Positions 1-7,989 of a DNA stretch of 64,000 nucleotides are shown here, one piece after another. Under the pieces are notes generated by a model. The model was given only the letters and a program-made list of their open reading frames with translations, made no database searches and had not been told where the DNA came from. Numbering within the stretch: the stretch's first letter is position 1; each line of letters starts with the position of its first letter. This stretch comes from Halobacillus litoralis. Lineage in GTDB: Bacteria; Bacillota; Bacilli; Bacillales; Halobacillaceae. The position numbers and the translations under genes were made by a program. The DNA is taken from positions 558,001 through 622,000 of the forward strand of contig NZ_WMFA01000001.1 of the NCBI RefSeq assembly GCF_009856445.1, in the 5' to 3' direction.

Positions 1-84
1 GAGTAAACACCCTTAACCAAACAATTGAACCGCTTTCCTAAGAATCCCACCCCCTTGGATAGTCAATCACAGGAGGCGAGTGGA

Positions 85-366
85 GTGCATGATTACATCA
101 AAGAGAGGACTATCAAGATCGGTGAGCACATTATTGAAACGAAAAAAACGGTAAGAGTGATTGCCAAAGAGTTTGGAGTTTCTAAAAGTACGGTCCACAA
201 AGACTTGACCGAAAGGCTTCCGGAAGTAAATCCTGAACTTGCCAAGGAAGTGAAGAAGATACTTGATCACCATAAAGAAATCCGCCATCTCAGAGGTGGA
301 GAAGCGACCCGCAGAAAATACAAGTCTCAATTCGTGGATGATCAACCTGTTCAACCTCTCGCCTGA
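85..366 (+). CDS. spoIIID: Sporulation transcription factor SpoIIID
   Basis: Small DNA-binding regulator of the mother cell during sporulation. It acts with sigma-E and then sigma-K to switch groups of coat and cortex genes on or off. The product is 93 residues, the same length as the B. subtilis protein. It has a central helix-turn-helix (RVIAKEFGVSKSTVHKDL, about residues 23-40) followed by a basic C-terminal stretch (RHLRGGEATRRKYK). I chose GTG at 85 because AGGAGG at 71-76 lies eight bases upstream and translation then begins MHDYIKERT, as in the family; an upstream ATG at 25 would add 20 unrelated residues. The neighbour mbl follows in the order known from B. subtilis. Identification is firm. 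Confidence 0.96.
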   Translation: MHDYIKERTIKIGEHIIETKKTVRVIAKEFGVSKSTVHKDLTERLPEVNPELAKEVKKILDHHKEIRHLRGGEATRRKYKSQFVDDQPVQPLA

Positions 367-621
367 ACGCTGTTCTCCTCCCTTTGTCATATTTCCTCGA
401 TATTTGGTAACTTTTTTCATCTCTCAAGAGACGGATGTCGTAATTTTGTGATAGAATAAAGAACTAGATGTGCATGATTTAAATCGAAAATAGAACTTGA
501 AACAATAGGGAAATATAAGTTGAAGGAGATTGATCTCCATTGCCGGTGTAACGTAACGGATTACGAGGGTCTTGCACGTTACTTGGATTATGTTTTTTAC
601 AATAGGGAGGATCTACAGAAC

Positions 622-1620
622 ATGTTTGCGAGAGATATAGGAATTGACCTGGGTACAGCGAACGTACTCATCCACGTAAAAGGTAAAGGAATTGTATTGA
701 ACGAACCGTCTGTGGTTGCCATGGACCGTAACACTGGGAAAGTGCTTGAGGTAGGTGAAGAAGCCCGCCGGATGGTCGGACGTACGCCAGGCAACATTGA
801 AGCTATCCGGCCGCTTAAGGACGGTGTCATTGCAGATTTTGACGTTACTGAGGCGATGCTGAAGCACTTTATCCAAAAAACAAACGTGAGAGGATTCTTA
901 TCAAAACCGCGCATGTTGATCTGTTGCCCGACGAACATTACGAAAGTGGAGCAGAAAGCGATCAAAGAAGCGGCTGAGAAATCCGGTGGTAAAAAAGTAT
1001 ATTTAGAAGAAGAGCCTAAGGTAGCAGCGATTGGTGCCGGTATGGATATCTTCCAGCCAAGCGGAAACATGGTGGTCGATATCGGAGGTGGCACAACGGA
1101 TGTCGCTGTTTTATCCATGGGTGATATTGTCACGGCTTCTTCAATTAAAATGGCCGGTGACAAGTTTGACCATGAGATTCTACAATACATTAAAAAAGAA
1201 TATAAACTGTTGATTGGTGAGCGCACAGCTGAAGATATTAAGATCAGTGTGGCTACGGTGTTCCCCGGTTCAAGAAACGAGGAAATCGAAATTCGCGGGC
1301 GAGACATGGTGTCCGGATTACCACGAACGATCTCCGTCAATTCTGAAGAAATTGAAAGATCTTTGCGCGAGTCTGTGCAGGTCATCGTTCAAGCAGCGAA
1401 ACAAGTGCTGGAACGTACACCACCTGAACTATCTGCTGATATCATTGATCGTGGAGTGATCATGACAGGCGGCGGAGCTCTTCTGCATGGCATTGACCAA
1501 CTGCTCGCCGAAGAGTTGAAGGTTCCTGTTCTTGTAGCTGAATCTCCGATGGATTGTGTCGCTACAGGTACAGGCATCATGCTTGAAAATATTGATAAGC
1601 GTATTTCCACGAAACTATAG
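622..1620 (+). CDS. mbl: MreB-like actin homologue Mbl
   Basis: Cytoskeletal ATPase that polymerises under the membrane and guides side-wall peptidoglycan synthesis with the Rod complex. The 332 residues cover the whole MreB fold. Visible motifs are phosphate-1 (DLGTANVLIHVKG), phosphate-2 (DIGGGTTDVAVLSMG) and adenosine (MTGGGALLHG). ATG 622 is preceded by GGGAGG and gives the standard MFARDIGIDLG start; the open frame runs upstream to 520 but that part is unrelated. The B. subtilis protein has 333 residues. The gene sits between spoIIID and flhO as in Bacillus. The assignment to Mbl rather than MreB or MreBH rests mainly on this context. The 255 bases upstream presumably carry its promoter, but I saw no clear one. 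Confidence 0.93.
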   Translation: MFARDIGIDLGTANVLIHVKGKGIVLNEPSVVAMDRNTGKVLEVGEEARRMVGRTPGNIEAIRPLKDGVIADFDVTEAMLKHFIQKTNVRGFLSKPRMLICCPTNITKVEQKAIKEAAEKSGGKKVYLEEEPKVAAIGAGMDIFQPSGNMVVDIGGGTTDVAVLSMGDIVTASSIKMAGDKFDHEILQYIKKEYKLLIGERTAEDIKISVATVFPGSRNEEIEIRGRDMVSGLPRTISVNSEEIERSLRESVQVIVQAAKQVLERTPPELSADIIDRGVIMTGGGALLHGIDQLLAEELKVPVLVAESPMDCVATGTGIMLENIDKRISTKL

Positions 1621-1650
1621 TTTAGATGGGACGGAAGGAGTGAGGACACC

Positions 1651-2475
1651 TTGTTAAGGGGATTTTACACAGCAGCAGCAGGTATGATGGCCAACCAGAG
1701 GATGCAGGAAACGTTGTCGAATAACATGGCGAACGCGTACACACCCGGGTACAAAGCAGATCAGGGAACGATGCGTGCTTTTCCAGAGCTATTGATCGAG
1801 CGGATGGGAAGCAAAACGATCCCGACGAAGAATGGATTCAAAATACCTGGTGGCGGACATGTAGGATCCCTTAACACAGGTGTTTATATGCAGGAAGCGA
1901 TTCCTTCTTTTGCTCAAGGAGACCTGAAAGAAACAGGGGTGGGGACAGACCTTGCCCTTGTACAAAATGAGGTGCCGGAGGAGTCCGGTTCTCTTTTCTT
2001 TCGTGTCCAGAATGAAGGTGGAGAAGAGCGGTACACACGTAATGGGAACTTCACTGTAGATGGGGAAGGTTTCTTGACGACAAATCTCGGGTATTATGTT
2101 TTGGACGAAAACGGAGAGCCAATCAATACGGGCGGCATGGAATTTGATGTCTCACAAAATGGAGAGCTTACCGTAGATGGACAGGCCCTCACACTCGGAG
2201 TGTCTTATACACCGGATGCTTCTCAAATGGTTAAAGAAGGAAACGATCTCTATCGTCTTTCTGATGAGGGGACCATTTTATTGAATCCCGGAATGGAAGA
2301 AGGAGTCGGTTTCTCTATTCATCAATACCATCTGGAGCAATCAAATGTCGATCCGAACAAGACCATGACAGAAATGATGAATACATACCGTTCATTCGAA
2401 ATGAACCAGCGTGTCTTAAAAGCTTATGATCAGAGCATGCAAAAAGCAGTGACGGAAATCGGAAGAATTAGTTAA
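1651..2475 (+). CDS. flhO: Flagellar hook-basal body rod protein FlhO
   Basis: FlgG/FlgF-family protein of the distal rod or hook base of the flagellum, exported by the flagellar type III system. It has 274 residues. The N-terminal family motif is NNMANAYTPGYK (about residues 24-35). The C-terminal helix (SNVDPNKTMTEMMNTYRSFEMNQRVLK region) matches the flagellar rod coiled-coil domain. The start is TTG at 1651 with GGAAGGAG ten bases upstream. It lies 30 bases after mbl and five bases before the flhP region, so mbl, flhO and flhP are probably co-transcribed, as in B. subtilis. Confidence 0.92.
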   Translation: MLRGFYTAAAGMMANQRMQETLSNNMANAYTPGYKADQGTMRAFPELLIERMGSKTIPTKNGFKIPGGGHVGSLNTGVYMQEAIPSFAQGDLKETGVGTDLALVQNEVPEESGSLFFRVQNEGGEERYTRNGNFTVDGEGFLTTNLGYYVLDENGEPINTGGMEFDVSQNGELTVDGQALTLGVSYTPDASQMVKEGNDLYRLSDEGTILLNPGMEEGVGFSIHQYHLEQSNVDPNKTMTEMMNTYRSFEMNQRVLKAYDQSMQKAVTEIGRIS

Positions 2476-2492
2476 GGAGTGTGGCAACGTTC

Positions 2493-3314
2493 ATGAATCG
2501 TTCAATGATCCAATCGGCTGTAACGATGGGGCAGCTGCAGAAAAAGCTGGATCTTGTCGGAAACAACTTGTCTAACAGTGAAACGACAGGATACAAAAGC
2601 CGCAACGCCGATTTTTCTTCATTACTGTATCAACAGATCGACAACCAGTCTTACTCTGAAGCAGAGGTCGGCCGGCTGACACCGGAAGGCATCCGGGTTG
2701 GTTCAGGTGCAAAGCTTGGTCACACGAACCTTGATCTGACTCAGGGAAGCCTGAAAAATACGGGCCGGGAACTGGATGTGGCTTTATTGGAAGACCACCA
2801 TATGTTCGGCCTCCGAGTTACGACGGAACAAGGCCAGGAAATTCACTATACCCGCGCAGGAAACTTCTATTTGAATCCGATCGATGATGGTCAATTGCTT
2901 CTGACAGATGCGGATGGCCACCCAGTCATCGGTGCGGACGGTGAAAATATTATCCTTGAAGACAATTTTCAAGCCATCAATATCGATCCGAATGGAAGAA
3001 TTCTAGTCACAAGAAATCAAAACCAAGTGGTGGAAGGCACGTTGGATGTTAGTGAAGCTGTCCGGCCACGTATGTTAGAATCGATTGGGGCGAATCGTTT
3101 CCGTATTCCAGACAATGTAGAAGAGGATGGAATTATGGGAGATGTGCTTTCTGGAGATGTGAAAATGCAGTCCCAGACGCTTGAAACATCGAATGTGGAT
3201 GTAGCCAAGCAGATGACAGAAATGCTGATGTCTCAACGTGCCTATCAATTCAACGCCAAATCCATATCCACAGGTGATCAAATGATGGGGCTTGTGAGTC
3301 AACTGAGATCATAA
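2493..3314 (+). CDS. flhP: Flagellar hook-basal body rod protein FlhP
   Basis: Second FlgG-family rod or hook-base protein, a partner of FlhO. The N-terminal motif is NNLSNSETTGYK and the C-terminal coiled-coil region is around SNVDVAKQMTEMLMSQRAYQ. I prefer ATG 2493 (273 residues, MNRSMIQSAV), because GTG at 2481 starts only one base after the AAGGAG at 2474-2479. The spacing to 2493 is thirteen bases, slightly long. The gene follows flhO by 17 bases and is followed 21 bases later by epuA. Confidence 0.91.
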   Translation: MNRSMIQSAVTMGQLQKKLDLVGNNLSNSETTGYKSRNADFSSLLYQQIDNQSYSEAEVGRLTPEGIRVGSGAKLGHTNLDLTQGSLKNTGRELDVALLEDHHMFGLRVTTEQGQEIHYTRAGNFYLNPIDDGQLLLTDADGHPVIGADGENIILEDNFQAINIDPNGRILVTRNQNQVVEGTLDVSEAVRPRMLESIGANRFRIPDNVEEDGIMGDVLSGDVKMQSQTLETSNVDVAKQMTEMLMSQRAYQFNAKSISTGDQMMGLVSQLRS

Positions 3315-3335
3315 ACGTAAGGAGTTTGACGGACC

Positions 3336-3671
3336 ATGGCAACAGATCCTAAATCAACTGGCAAAAAGCTAAATAAAGATCAGGAAAGAGAAAAAAAGCG
3401 TCAAGCTTTAGATGAAGCCACGAAGCAGAAGCCGACGAAAGCATCGTCCAACAAACAGAAGTCGGAAGCCGAAGAGAAAGCTCCGAGAAAAGGGCGACGG
3501 CGAGTCCTGCCGATATGGCTGCGGATCATCCTTGTCCTTCTTTTCAGTGCGGCGGCCTTACTGATTGGATTAATGGTCGGATATGGAGTTATTGGTGATG
3601 GTAACCCCACAGACGCGCTTGAAATGGATACATGGCGCCATATTTGGGATATCGTGACAAAAACAGAATAA
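3336..3671 (+). CDS. epuA: EpuA-type membrane protein (DNA-directed RNA polymerase subunit beta family)
   Basis: 111-residue protein of the family that databases name 'DNA-directed RNA polymerase subunit beta' (EpuA, the DNA uptake-associated family). It is not the catalytic polymerase subunit. Residues 1-55 are highly charged (Lys/Glu-rich) and would be cytoplasmic. Residues about 60-85 form one hydrophobic helix, and a short tail lies outside. The motif GYGVIGDGNPTDAL after the membrane helix is typical of the family. ATG 3336 has AAGGAG upstream. It closes the flagellar-cytoskeletal block and is followed by a terminator. Function in this organism is unknown. Confidence 0.8.
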   Translation: MATDPKSTGKKLNKDQEREKKRQALDEATKQKPTKASSNKQKSEAEEKAPRKGRRRVLPIWLRIILVLLFSAAALLIGLMVGYGVIGDGNPTDALEMDTWRHIWDIVTKTE

Positions 3672-3718
3672 TCGTTAGCTTGTACTTCATTCTATGAGAT
3701 AAGCTTATTCAATATGCA

Positions 3719-3750
3719 GAACACGAGTCGTTACGACTCGTGTTCTTTTT
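3719..3750 (+). terminator. Rho-independent terminator after epuA
   Basis: Twelve-base perfect stem GAACACGAGTCG / CGACTCGTGTTC (3719-3730 and 3734-3745) with a TTA loop, followed by five T. It ends the mbl-flhO-flhP-epuA unit. Confidence 0.9.
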
Positions 3751-3953
3751 GTTCCAATTGTGATTTTTTGAACACAAAGCCTGGCCCCGCGTATATGGCT
3801 GAGGGTGCCTGGCACCGCTCACGGCTTATAGGGTTCCAGTTACGTATCTCTTCCTTTTCCGTACCAATGAAGCGGCGCATCAGATGTTTTCAAGCCATGG
3901 AATAGGGAATTACAACCGTACAGAGGACAAAGAAGCGGGGAGGGATCATAATC

Positions 3954-5285
3954 TTGAAGACAGATGTATTTATTGCAGGCGGCGGTGTAGGAGGACTTGC
4001 TCTTGCGGCGAAGCTTGCCAGCCGTGGTGTTCATGTGGTCATAGCGGAGCAGCTCAAAAGAGAATCTCCTGTATATAAAGGTGAACTTCTGCAACCCAAG
4101 ACACTGGCTATTCTCGAAAGGTTGGGCGTATTGGACGAAGTGGAAGAGAACGGTCATGTTATCGACCAACTGCGTTTTCAGGAAGTTCAACGTAACCGTG
4201 GCAGTACTCCTGAAGAGATCAACCTGACAGAGTTGAGTTACAGTCGTGTCGCCAGCATTTACGATCATGCTTTAATGGTGCCCCATGAAAAAACAAAAGA
4301 AATCCTAAGGAATAAGGGGAAAGAATATGATGAATTTTTTCATTACCTTCCAGGGGCAAGGTTCATGGGTTTTGAAAAAGGGATGGCAAAGGTGAAGCAC
4401 AAGAAGGAGACATTCTACGTCCAGGCTCAAGTGTACATAGGAGCAGAAGGACGAAGCTCACCTACCCGTGATGCCATGAATGTCCATGTGAAAAGGAAAG
4501 ACTACAATCATCATTTTCTGACGGTGACCATTCCCCGTCCAGCATCATTTACAAAAGGAAAAATCATTACGACATCCAGCTGCTTTCTAGGATTATTCCC
4601 TCTCCCGGATAACGAAGTACGGACTGTGTTTTTAATCAAAGCCGGAGAGTATAAACGCATTCAGGAAAAAGGGCTGGAGTCCCTCTATCAAGCTTACAGT
4701 GAACTGGAACCAGAGCTTGCAGAGGGGGTTCGGACCATAGAAGATTGGAAAACGGTTCAATTGATGATTCCATTTACGTATCATGTCGACCGTTATTATT
4801 CCGGAAATATAGCAATCCTGGGGGACGCCGCGCACACCGTTCACCCCATGGCCGGGGAGGGGATGAATCTCGCCATCCAGGATGCTGATGTATTAGGTGA
4901 GCTTCTGGCCTGGTGTAAGGAAGAGGGGAAAACCTACACGGACTATCTTCATTATTATGAGGATGTGCGCAGACCTCGTGTAGAATTCTTACTCAACTTA
5001 AGTCATTTGTCGGCTCTTGTTTATTCGTTCCAATACGAATGGTGGAGGAAATTCCGTTTGAAAGCCGTCCAGAGAATCTATGATGATGATCAGCTTCACG
5101 TCAAACAAATGCTGAATATATCAGGACTTGGAAAATGGGATTTCAGTTTGGTGGACAGAGCCGTCCAAGGCAGTATGCTTCCATCAAGACAAAAAAGGGT
5201 ATCAGATCAAAAACAGCGTCAGTATCTCTTTTCTGAAGAAGAAGATTATCCTTGGAAAAGAAACGAGAAAGGAAGGATATCATGA
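3954..5285 (+). CDS. FAD-dependent monooxygenase (UbiH/PHBH-like)
   Basis: 443-residue flavoprotein hydroxylase of the class that uses NAD(P)H and oxygen to hydroxylate aromatic, quinone or polyketide-like substrates. The N-terminal Rossmann motif is GGGVGGLALAAKLASRGV (about residues 8-25, then VVIAEQ). The second FAD motif GDAAHTVHPMAGEGMNLAIQ lies around residue 290. The start is TTG 3954, after GGGGAGGGATC. The stop overlaps the next gene's start (ATGA), so it is almost certainly translated together with the methyltransferase downstream. In B. subtilis flhP is followed closely by fabZ, so this pair is an extra unit here. The substrate cannot be read from the sequence; hydroxylation followed by O-methylation of a quinone or polyketide is an inference. 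Confidence 0.8.
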   Translation: MKTDVFIAGGGVGGLALAAKLASRGVHVVIAEQLKRESPVYKGELLQPKTLAILERLGVLDEVEENGHVIDQLRFQEVQRNRGSTPEEINLTELSYSRVASIYDHALMVPHEKTKEILRNKGKEYDEFFHYLPGARFMGFEKGMAKVKHKKETFYVQAQVYIGAEGRSSPTRDAMNVHVKRKDYNHHFLTVTIPRPASFTKGKIITTSSCFLGLFPLPDNEVRTVFLIKAGEYKRIQEKGLESLYQAYSELEPELAEGVRTIEDWKTVQLMIPFTYHVDRYYSGNIAILGDAAHTVHPMAGEGMNLAIQDADVLGELLAWCKEEGKTYTDYLHYYEDVRRPRVEFLLNLSHLSALVYSFQYEWWRKFRLKAVQRIYDDDQLHVKQMLNISGLGKWDFSLVDRAVQGSMLPSRQKRVSDQKQRQYLFSEEEDYPWKRNEKGRIS

Positions 5286-6376
5286 ATGAATGGGTAACGG
5301 CGATGCAGGCAAGGAAATGGATGAAAAAGAACGAATCGTTCCTGCCTAGCTGGCACGCTTATGTGGGATCAGAACTCGGTCTTTTTGATGAATTCAGGAC
5401 AGCGAGGACAGTTGAAGCAATCAGTGAGAAAACGGGTTATCCCTATGACCTGCTCGCTTCCTGGGTGAATGTGGGAGTAGCGGTTAAGCATATGAAAAAA
5501 CGCCCAAACAACCGCTTTCGAACATCAAAAAGAAAATGTGCCAGCTTGATGGGAGATGACCAGTCACCTGGAGTTAAAGCCTTACTGAAAGAAATGATGG
5601 AATTGCACCTGCCGACACTATTAAAGTACCCAGACATCATGAAATCCCACGAAAGAGCAGAATTCAACCATGAGCGACATGGAGAAGTAGTCGCAGAAAC
5701 GTCTGCTCTGCTTGAGCATTTCGCTATTAAGAAGATTAAGCGGATGATCAAAGATAAAAAAGTAACTTCTGTCGTAGATTTAGGCTGTGGACATGGAGGA
5801 TACCTAAGAAAACTGGCTATGGAATATCCGCATTTGGAAATGATCGGAGTAGACATCAATCAGAAGGTCATTGAAAAAGCGCGTACCTTATCTGAAGGTT
5901 ATCCGAACATCACCTTTGAAGTCGGTGATATTAATGAGTGGAAACCTCGTGAGGAGGAAAATGTGGATGTCGTCCTCCTGCATAACATCTTCCACTATAT
6001 TCATCCGGAAGATCGCAGGCGTCTATTGAATCACCTCCACACTTACGTGAGTAATCAAGGGCTGATCTCAGTTATTACACCAATCAATGAAACGGAGCAT
6101 GGAGAAGCATTTTCTTCAGCCTTTAACAGCTTCTTTGTCGCTCACTCCAACCTTTTTGCCTTGCCTAACAAAGGAGAATTGAAAGAGATTTCTCAAAGCT
6201 GTGAATATGAACTGTTCGACCTTGATCCGATAATTAAAGAAGGTTCGTGGTACACCTTTTGGTTGAGCCCGACGAGCCCAGTAAGGGAAATGAAACATAC
6301 GCAAATGGCAGGAAGCAGCGAACAAACTCTTTCTACCAACTCTTCCTCAACAAATGAACTGACACGGAGCTCATAA
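5282..6376 (+). CDS. Class I SAM-dependent methyltransferase
   Basis: 364-residue methyltransferase. The first 130 residues are helical and resemble the dimerisation/substrate domain of small-molecule O-methyltransferases. They are followed by the SAM-binding fold: motif I VVDLGCGHGGYLRKL (about residues 165-179), acidic motif II MIGVDIN, and VVLLHNIFHYI as motif IV. The Ser/Thr-rich C-terminal tail (from about residue 340) looks disordered. ATG 5282 overlaps the monooxygenase stop by four bases and has GGAAGGAT just upstream. The pair probably hydroxylates and then methylates one substrate. The terminator that should follow is split by the insertion sequence downstream. Confidence 0.8.
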   Translation: MNEWVTAMQARKWMKKNESFLPSWHAYVGSELGLFDEFRTARTVEAISEKTGYPYDLLASWVNVGVAVKHMKKRPNNRFRTSKRKCASLMGDDQSPGVKALLKEMMELHLPTLLKYPDIMKSHERAEFNHERHGEVVAETSALLEHFAIKKIKRMIKDKKVTSVVDLGCGHGGYLRKLAMEYPHLEMIGVDINQKVIEKARTLSEGYPNITFEVGDINEWKPREEENVDVVLLHNIFHYIHPEDRRRLLNHLHTYVSNQGLISVITPINETEHGEAFSSAFNSFFVAHSNLFALPNKGELKEISQSCEYELFDLDPIIKEGSWYTFWLSPTSPVREMKHTQMAGSSEQTLSTNSSSTNELTRSS

Positions 6377-6473
6377 ATAAAACCGCTATGGATATAGAGT
6401 GACCTAATAAAATGAGACTTAATAAAACACCTTCAAAGTTGTAATACTACTTACACTTGGAGGTGTTTTTCTT

Positions 6474-6809
6474 ATGGGTAAAAAAGTTCATTATCCTGAA
6501 GAGGTAAAGAAGAAAGTTGTAAAATTAAAGTCAGAGGGAAATCATTCAAATCAAGAGTTGATGGATATGTTTGGTATTAAGAATAAATCTCAAATTAAAA
6601 CTTGGATGAAATGGTTCAAAAACGGGGAGAGTCATCGTTTCGCTCAACCCATAGGCAAACAATATTCGAACGGGTTAGGTCCGGAAGATGATAATGAAGT
6701 AACATTGTTGAAGAAGAAGGTTGCTTATTATGAAATGAGAGAAGAGTTATTGGGAAAGTACCAGGAAATCGAAAGGAAGTGGTTCCAGAAGTATTCATCC
6801 AAGTCGTAG
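6474..6809 (+). CDS. IS3-family transposase OrfA
   Basis: 111-residue DNA-binding part of the transposase. It has a helix-turn-helix of the IS3/IS150 type in the first 55 residues (NHSNQELMDMFGIKNKSQIK) and a short coiled-coil-like end (LLKKKVAYYEMREELLGK) that usually forms a leucine zipper. The start is ATG 6474 after the left inverted repeat, with GGAGG at 6461-6465. The frame overlaps orfB. OrfAB fusion would be made by -1 frameshifting, for which a candidate slippery site is present at 6752-6758. Confidence 0.9.
   Translation: MGKKVHYPEEVKKKVVKLKSEGNHSNQELMDMFGIKNKSQIKTWMKWFKNGESHRFAQPIGKQYSNGLGPEDDNEVTLLKKKVAYYEMREELLGKYQEIERKWFQKYSSKS
6752..6758 (+). other. Candidate -1 frameshift slippery heptamer
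   Basis: G GGA AAG lies in the orfA reading frame (codons GGA 6753-6755 and AAG 6756-6758), which fits the X XXY YYZ pattern. The orfB frame is open from 6734, so slippage here would join OrfA residue ~95 to the OrfB frame. It differs from the A AAA AAG site common in the family, so it is a prediction. Confidence 0.5.
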
Positions 6810-7633
6810 AAGTCTTTAAGCATAAGTACAAGATTAAAGATATTTGTGAGTGTTTCGGCGTAGCTAAAGCTACGTATTACCGTTGGCGGGGAAAGGAATG
6901 GGGACCAACGGTGTTAGAAGACAAGATCCTTGAGATATGTGAAGGATTAAAATTTCGAATAGGTCACCGTATGGTCCGAGATCTCTTACGTAAAGAACAT
7001 CAAATAAAGGTGAATCGAAATACAGTTCAAAAAATAATGCAGAAATATCAAGTTCAATGTCGTGTGAAACCGAAGAGACAGTCCTATATTGCCGGTGAAA
7101 GTAAAGTTGTCGTCCCCAATTATTTAGAACGAAATTTCCATGCATCCAAACCTAATGAAAAGTGGGTGACAGATATTACCTACCTTCCCTATGGAGAGAA
7201 GATGTTATATTTATCAACGATTATGGATCTGTATAATAATGAGGTTATTGCTTATTCCATCAGTGACAACCAAGAGAAATCTTTGGTAATGGATACATTA
7301 AGGAAAGCGTGTGAAGGGCGTGATGTGTATGAAGTGATCCTTCACAGTGATCAAGGGTCCCAGTACACTTCTTATGAATTTCAGGAGGAGACCAAAAAAA
7401 GAGGCATTATCACAAGCATGTCCCGGCGGGGGAACTGCTTTGATAATGCCGTCATTGAATCCTTCCACTCCGTGTTAAAATCGGAAGAATTCAACCCTCT
7501 AGATCGAGGGAAGTTAGATAATCATACAGTACGTGACAAAGTAGAAACGTACATGTATTACTACAATTATTGTCGACCTTTTAAAAAACTAAACTGCCAT
7601 ACTCCAATAGAATTCAGAGTGATGGCAGCCTAG
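6779..7633 (+). CDS. IS3-family transposase OrfB (DDE integrase domain)
   Basis: 284 residues from the first usable start (GTG 6779, preceded by GAAAGGAA); in practice probably made as an OrfAB fusion. An N-terminal HTH_21-type region (GLKFRIGHRMVRDLLRKE) precedes the rve catalytic core. The acidic triad is visible as D in WVTDITYL, D in HSDQGSQY and E in NAVIESFHS (35 residues after the second D), followed by the usual YNYCRP motif. No stop or frameshift disrupts it, so the element could be active. Confidence 0.92.
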   Translation: MVPEVFIQVVEVFKHKYKIKDICECFGVAKATYYRWRGKEWGPTVLEDKILEICEGLKFRIGHRMVRDLLRKEHQIKVNRNTVQKIMQKYQVQCRVKPKRQSYIAGESKVVVPNYLERNFHASKPNEKWVTDITYLPYGEKMLYLSTIMDLYNNEVIAYSISDNQEKSLVMDTLRKACEGRDVYEVILHSDQGSQYTSYEFQEETKKRGIITSMSRRGNCFDNAVIESFHSVLKSEEFNPLDRGKLDNHTVRDKVETYMYYYNYCRPFKKLNCHTPIEFRVMAA

Positions 7634-7699
7634 GTGTTTTATTGAGTCTTATTTAACTGTGTCACTCCAGATACGTCCATAGCGGTTTCTTTCATTTGG

Positions 7700-7846
7700 C
7701 TATAATCGCCCACGGCCTTGCACAAGACGGACGATGAGTACAACGAGGGCGACCACAAGTAAAATATGAATCAAATTTCCAGCGATACCCCCGAGTAAGC
7801 CCAATAGCCATAGAACGAGGATGATAATTAATATCGTCCAAAGCAT
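7700..7846 (-). CDS. Small membrane protein, lmo0937 family
   Basis: 48-residue hydrophobic protein on the minus strand, starting MLWTILIIILVLWLLGLLGG and ending LVQGRGRL. Two membrane helices are separated by a Gly-rich turn (GLLGGIAGN). AGGAGG lies eight bases before ATG 7846. The sequence pattern is that of the lmo0937/DUF5670 family of short stress-associated Gram-positive membrane proteins. No molecular function is known. Its stop is just inside the original shared terminator that the IS element has split. Confidence 0.8.
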   Translation of the reverse strand: MLWTILIIILVLWLLGLLGGIAGNLIHILLVVALVVLIVRLVQGRGRL

Positions 7847-7931
7847 TGTATCGGCCTCCTCTTTGTAATAGGTGAACTTAGTTGTATATTTTCCCTAAAT
7901 GGTTGATTTAAAACGAGCACTCAGAAAAACT

Positions 7932-7960
7932 TTGTTCCTGGCTTGTGCTTCTTTTATAAT
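7932..7960 (+). promoter_or_regulatory. Sigma-A promoter of fabZ
   Basis: -35 TTGTTC (7932-7937) and -10 TATAAT (7955-7960, perfect) with 17 bases between, 30 bases before the fabZ start. This gives fabZ its own promoter, independent of the flagellar block upstream. Confidence 0.75.
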
Positions 7961-7989
7961 AAAAGCATGGATAGGAAAGGAGCCTGATG

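Larger units (their letters stand above)
6397..7667 (+). mobile_element. IS3-family insertion sequence, apparently intact
   Basis: About 1.27 kb element with imperfect terminal inverted repeats. The left end starts GAGTGACCTAATAAAATGAG (6397 on). The right end, read as reverse complement, starts GAGTGACACAGTTAAATAAG (from 7667). Both arms then share AATAAAACACCT, giving about 36 bases. It carries the two overlapping reading frames orfA and orfB usual for the family, both uninterrupted. I could not find a convincing short target duplication: the flanks are ...GGATATA and CAGATACG..., so the exact ends may be off by one to three bases. It lies inside a hairpin terminator. Confidence 0.88.
6380..7688. 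terminator. Bidirectional terminator split by an insertion sequence
   Basis: The two arms AAACCGCTATGGA (6380-6392) and TCCATAGCGGTTT (7676-7688) are exact reverse complements of 13 bases. They are now separated by the IS3-family element at 6397-7667. Before insertion they would have formed the shared terminator of the methyltransferase gene (plus strand) and the 48-residue membrane protein gene (minus strand). A-runs and T-runs lie outside the arms. Confidence 0.75.

Noticed and set aside
3804-3816. Palindrome GGTGCCTGGCACC in the 282-base gap before the monooxygenase gene
   Set aside because: Only one copy was seen in the window and no role can be argued. The gap otherwise holds the epuA terminator and nothing coding.
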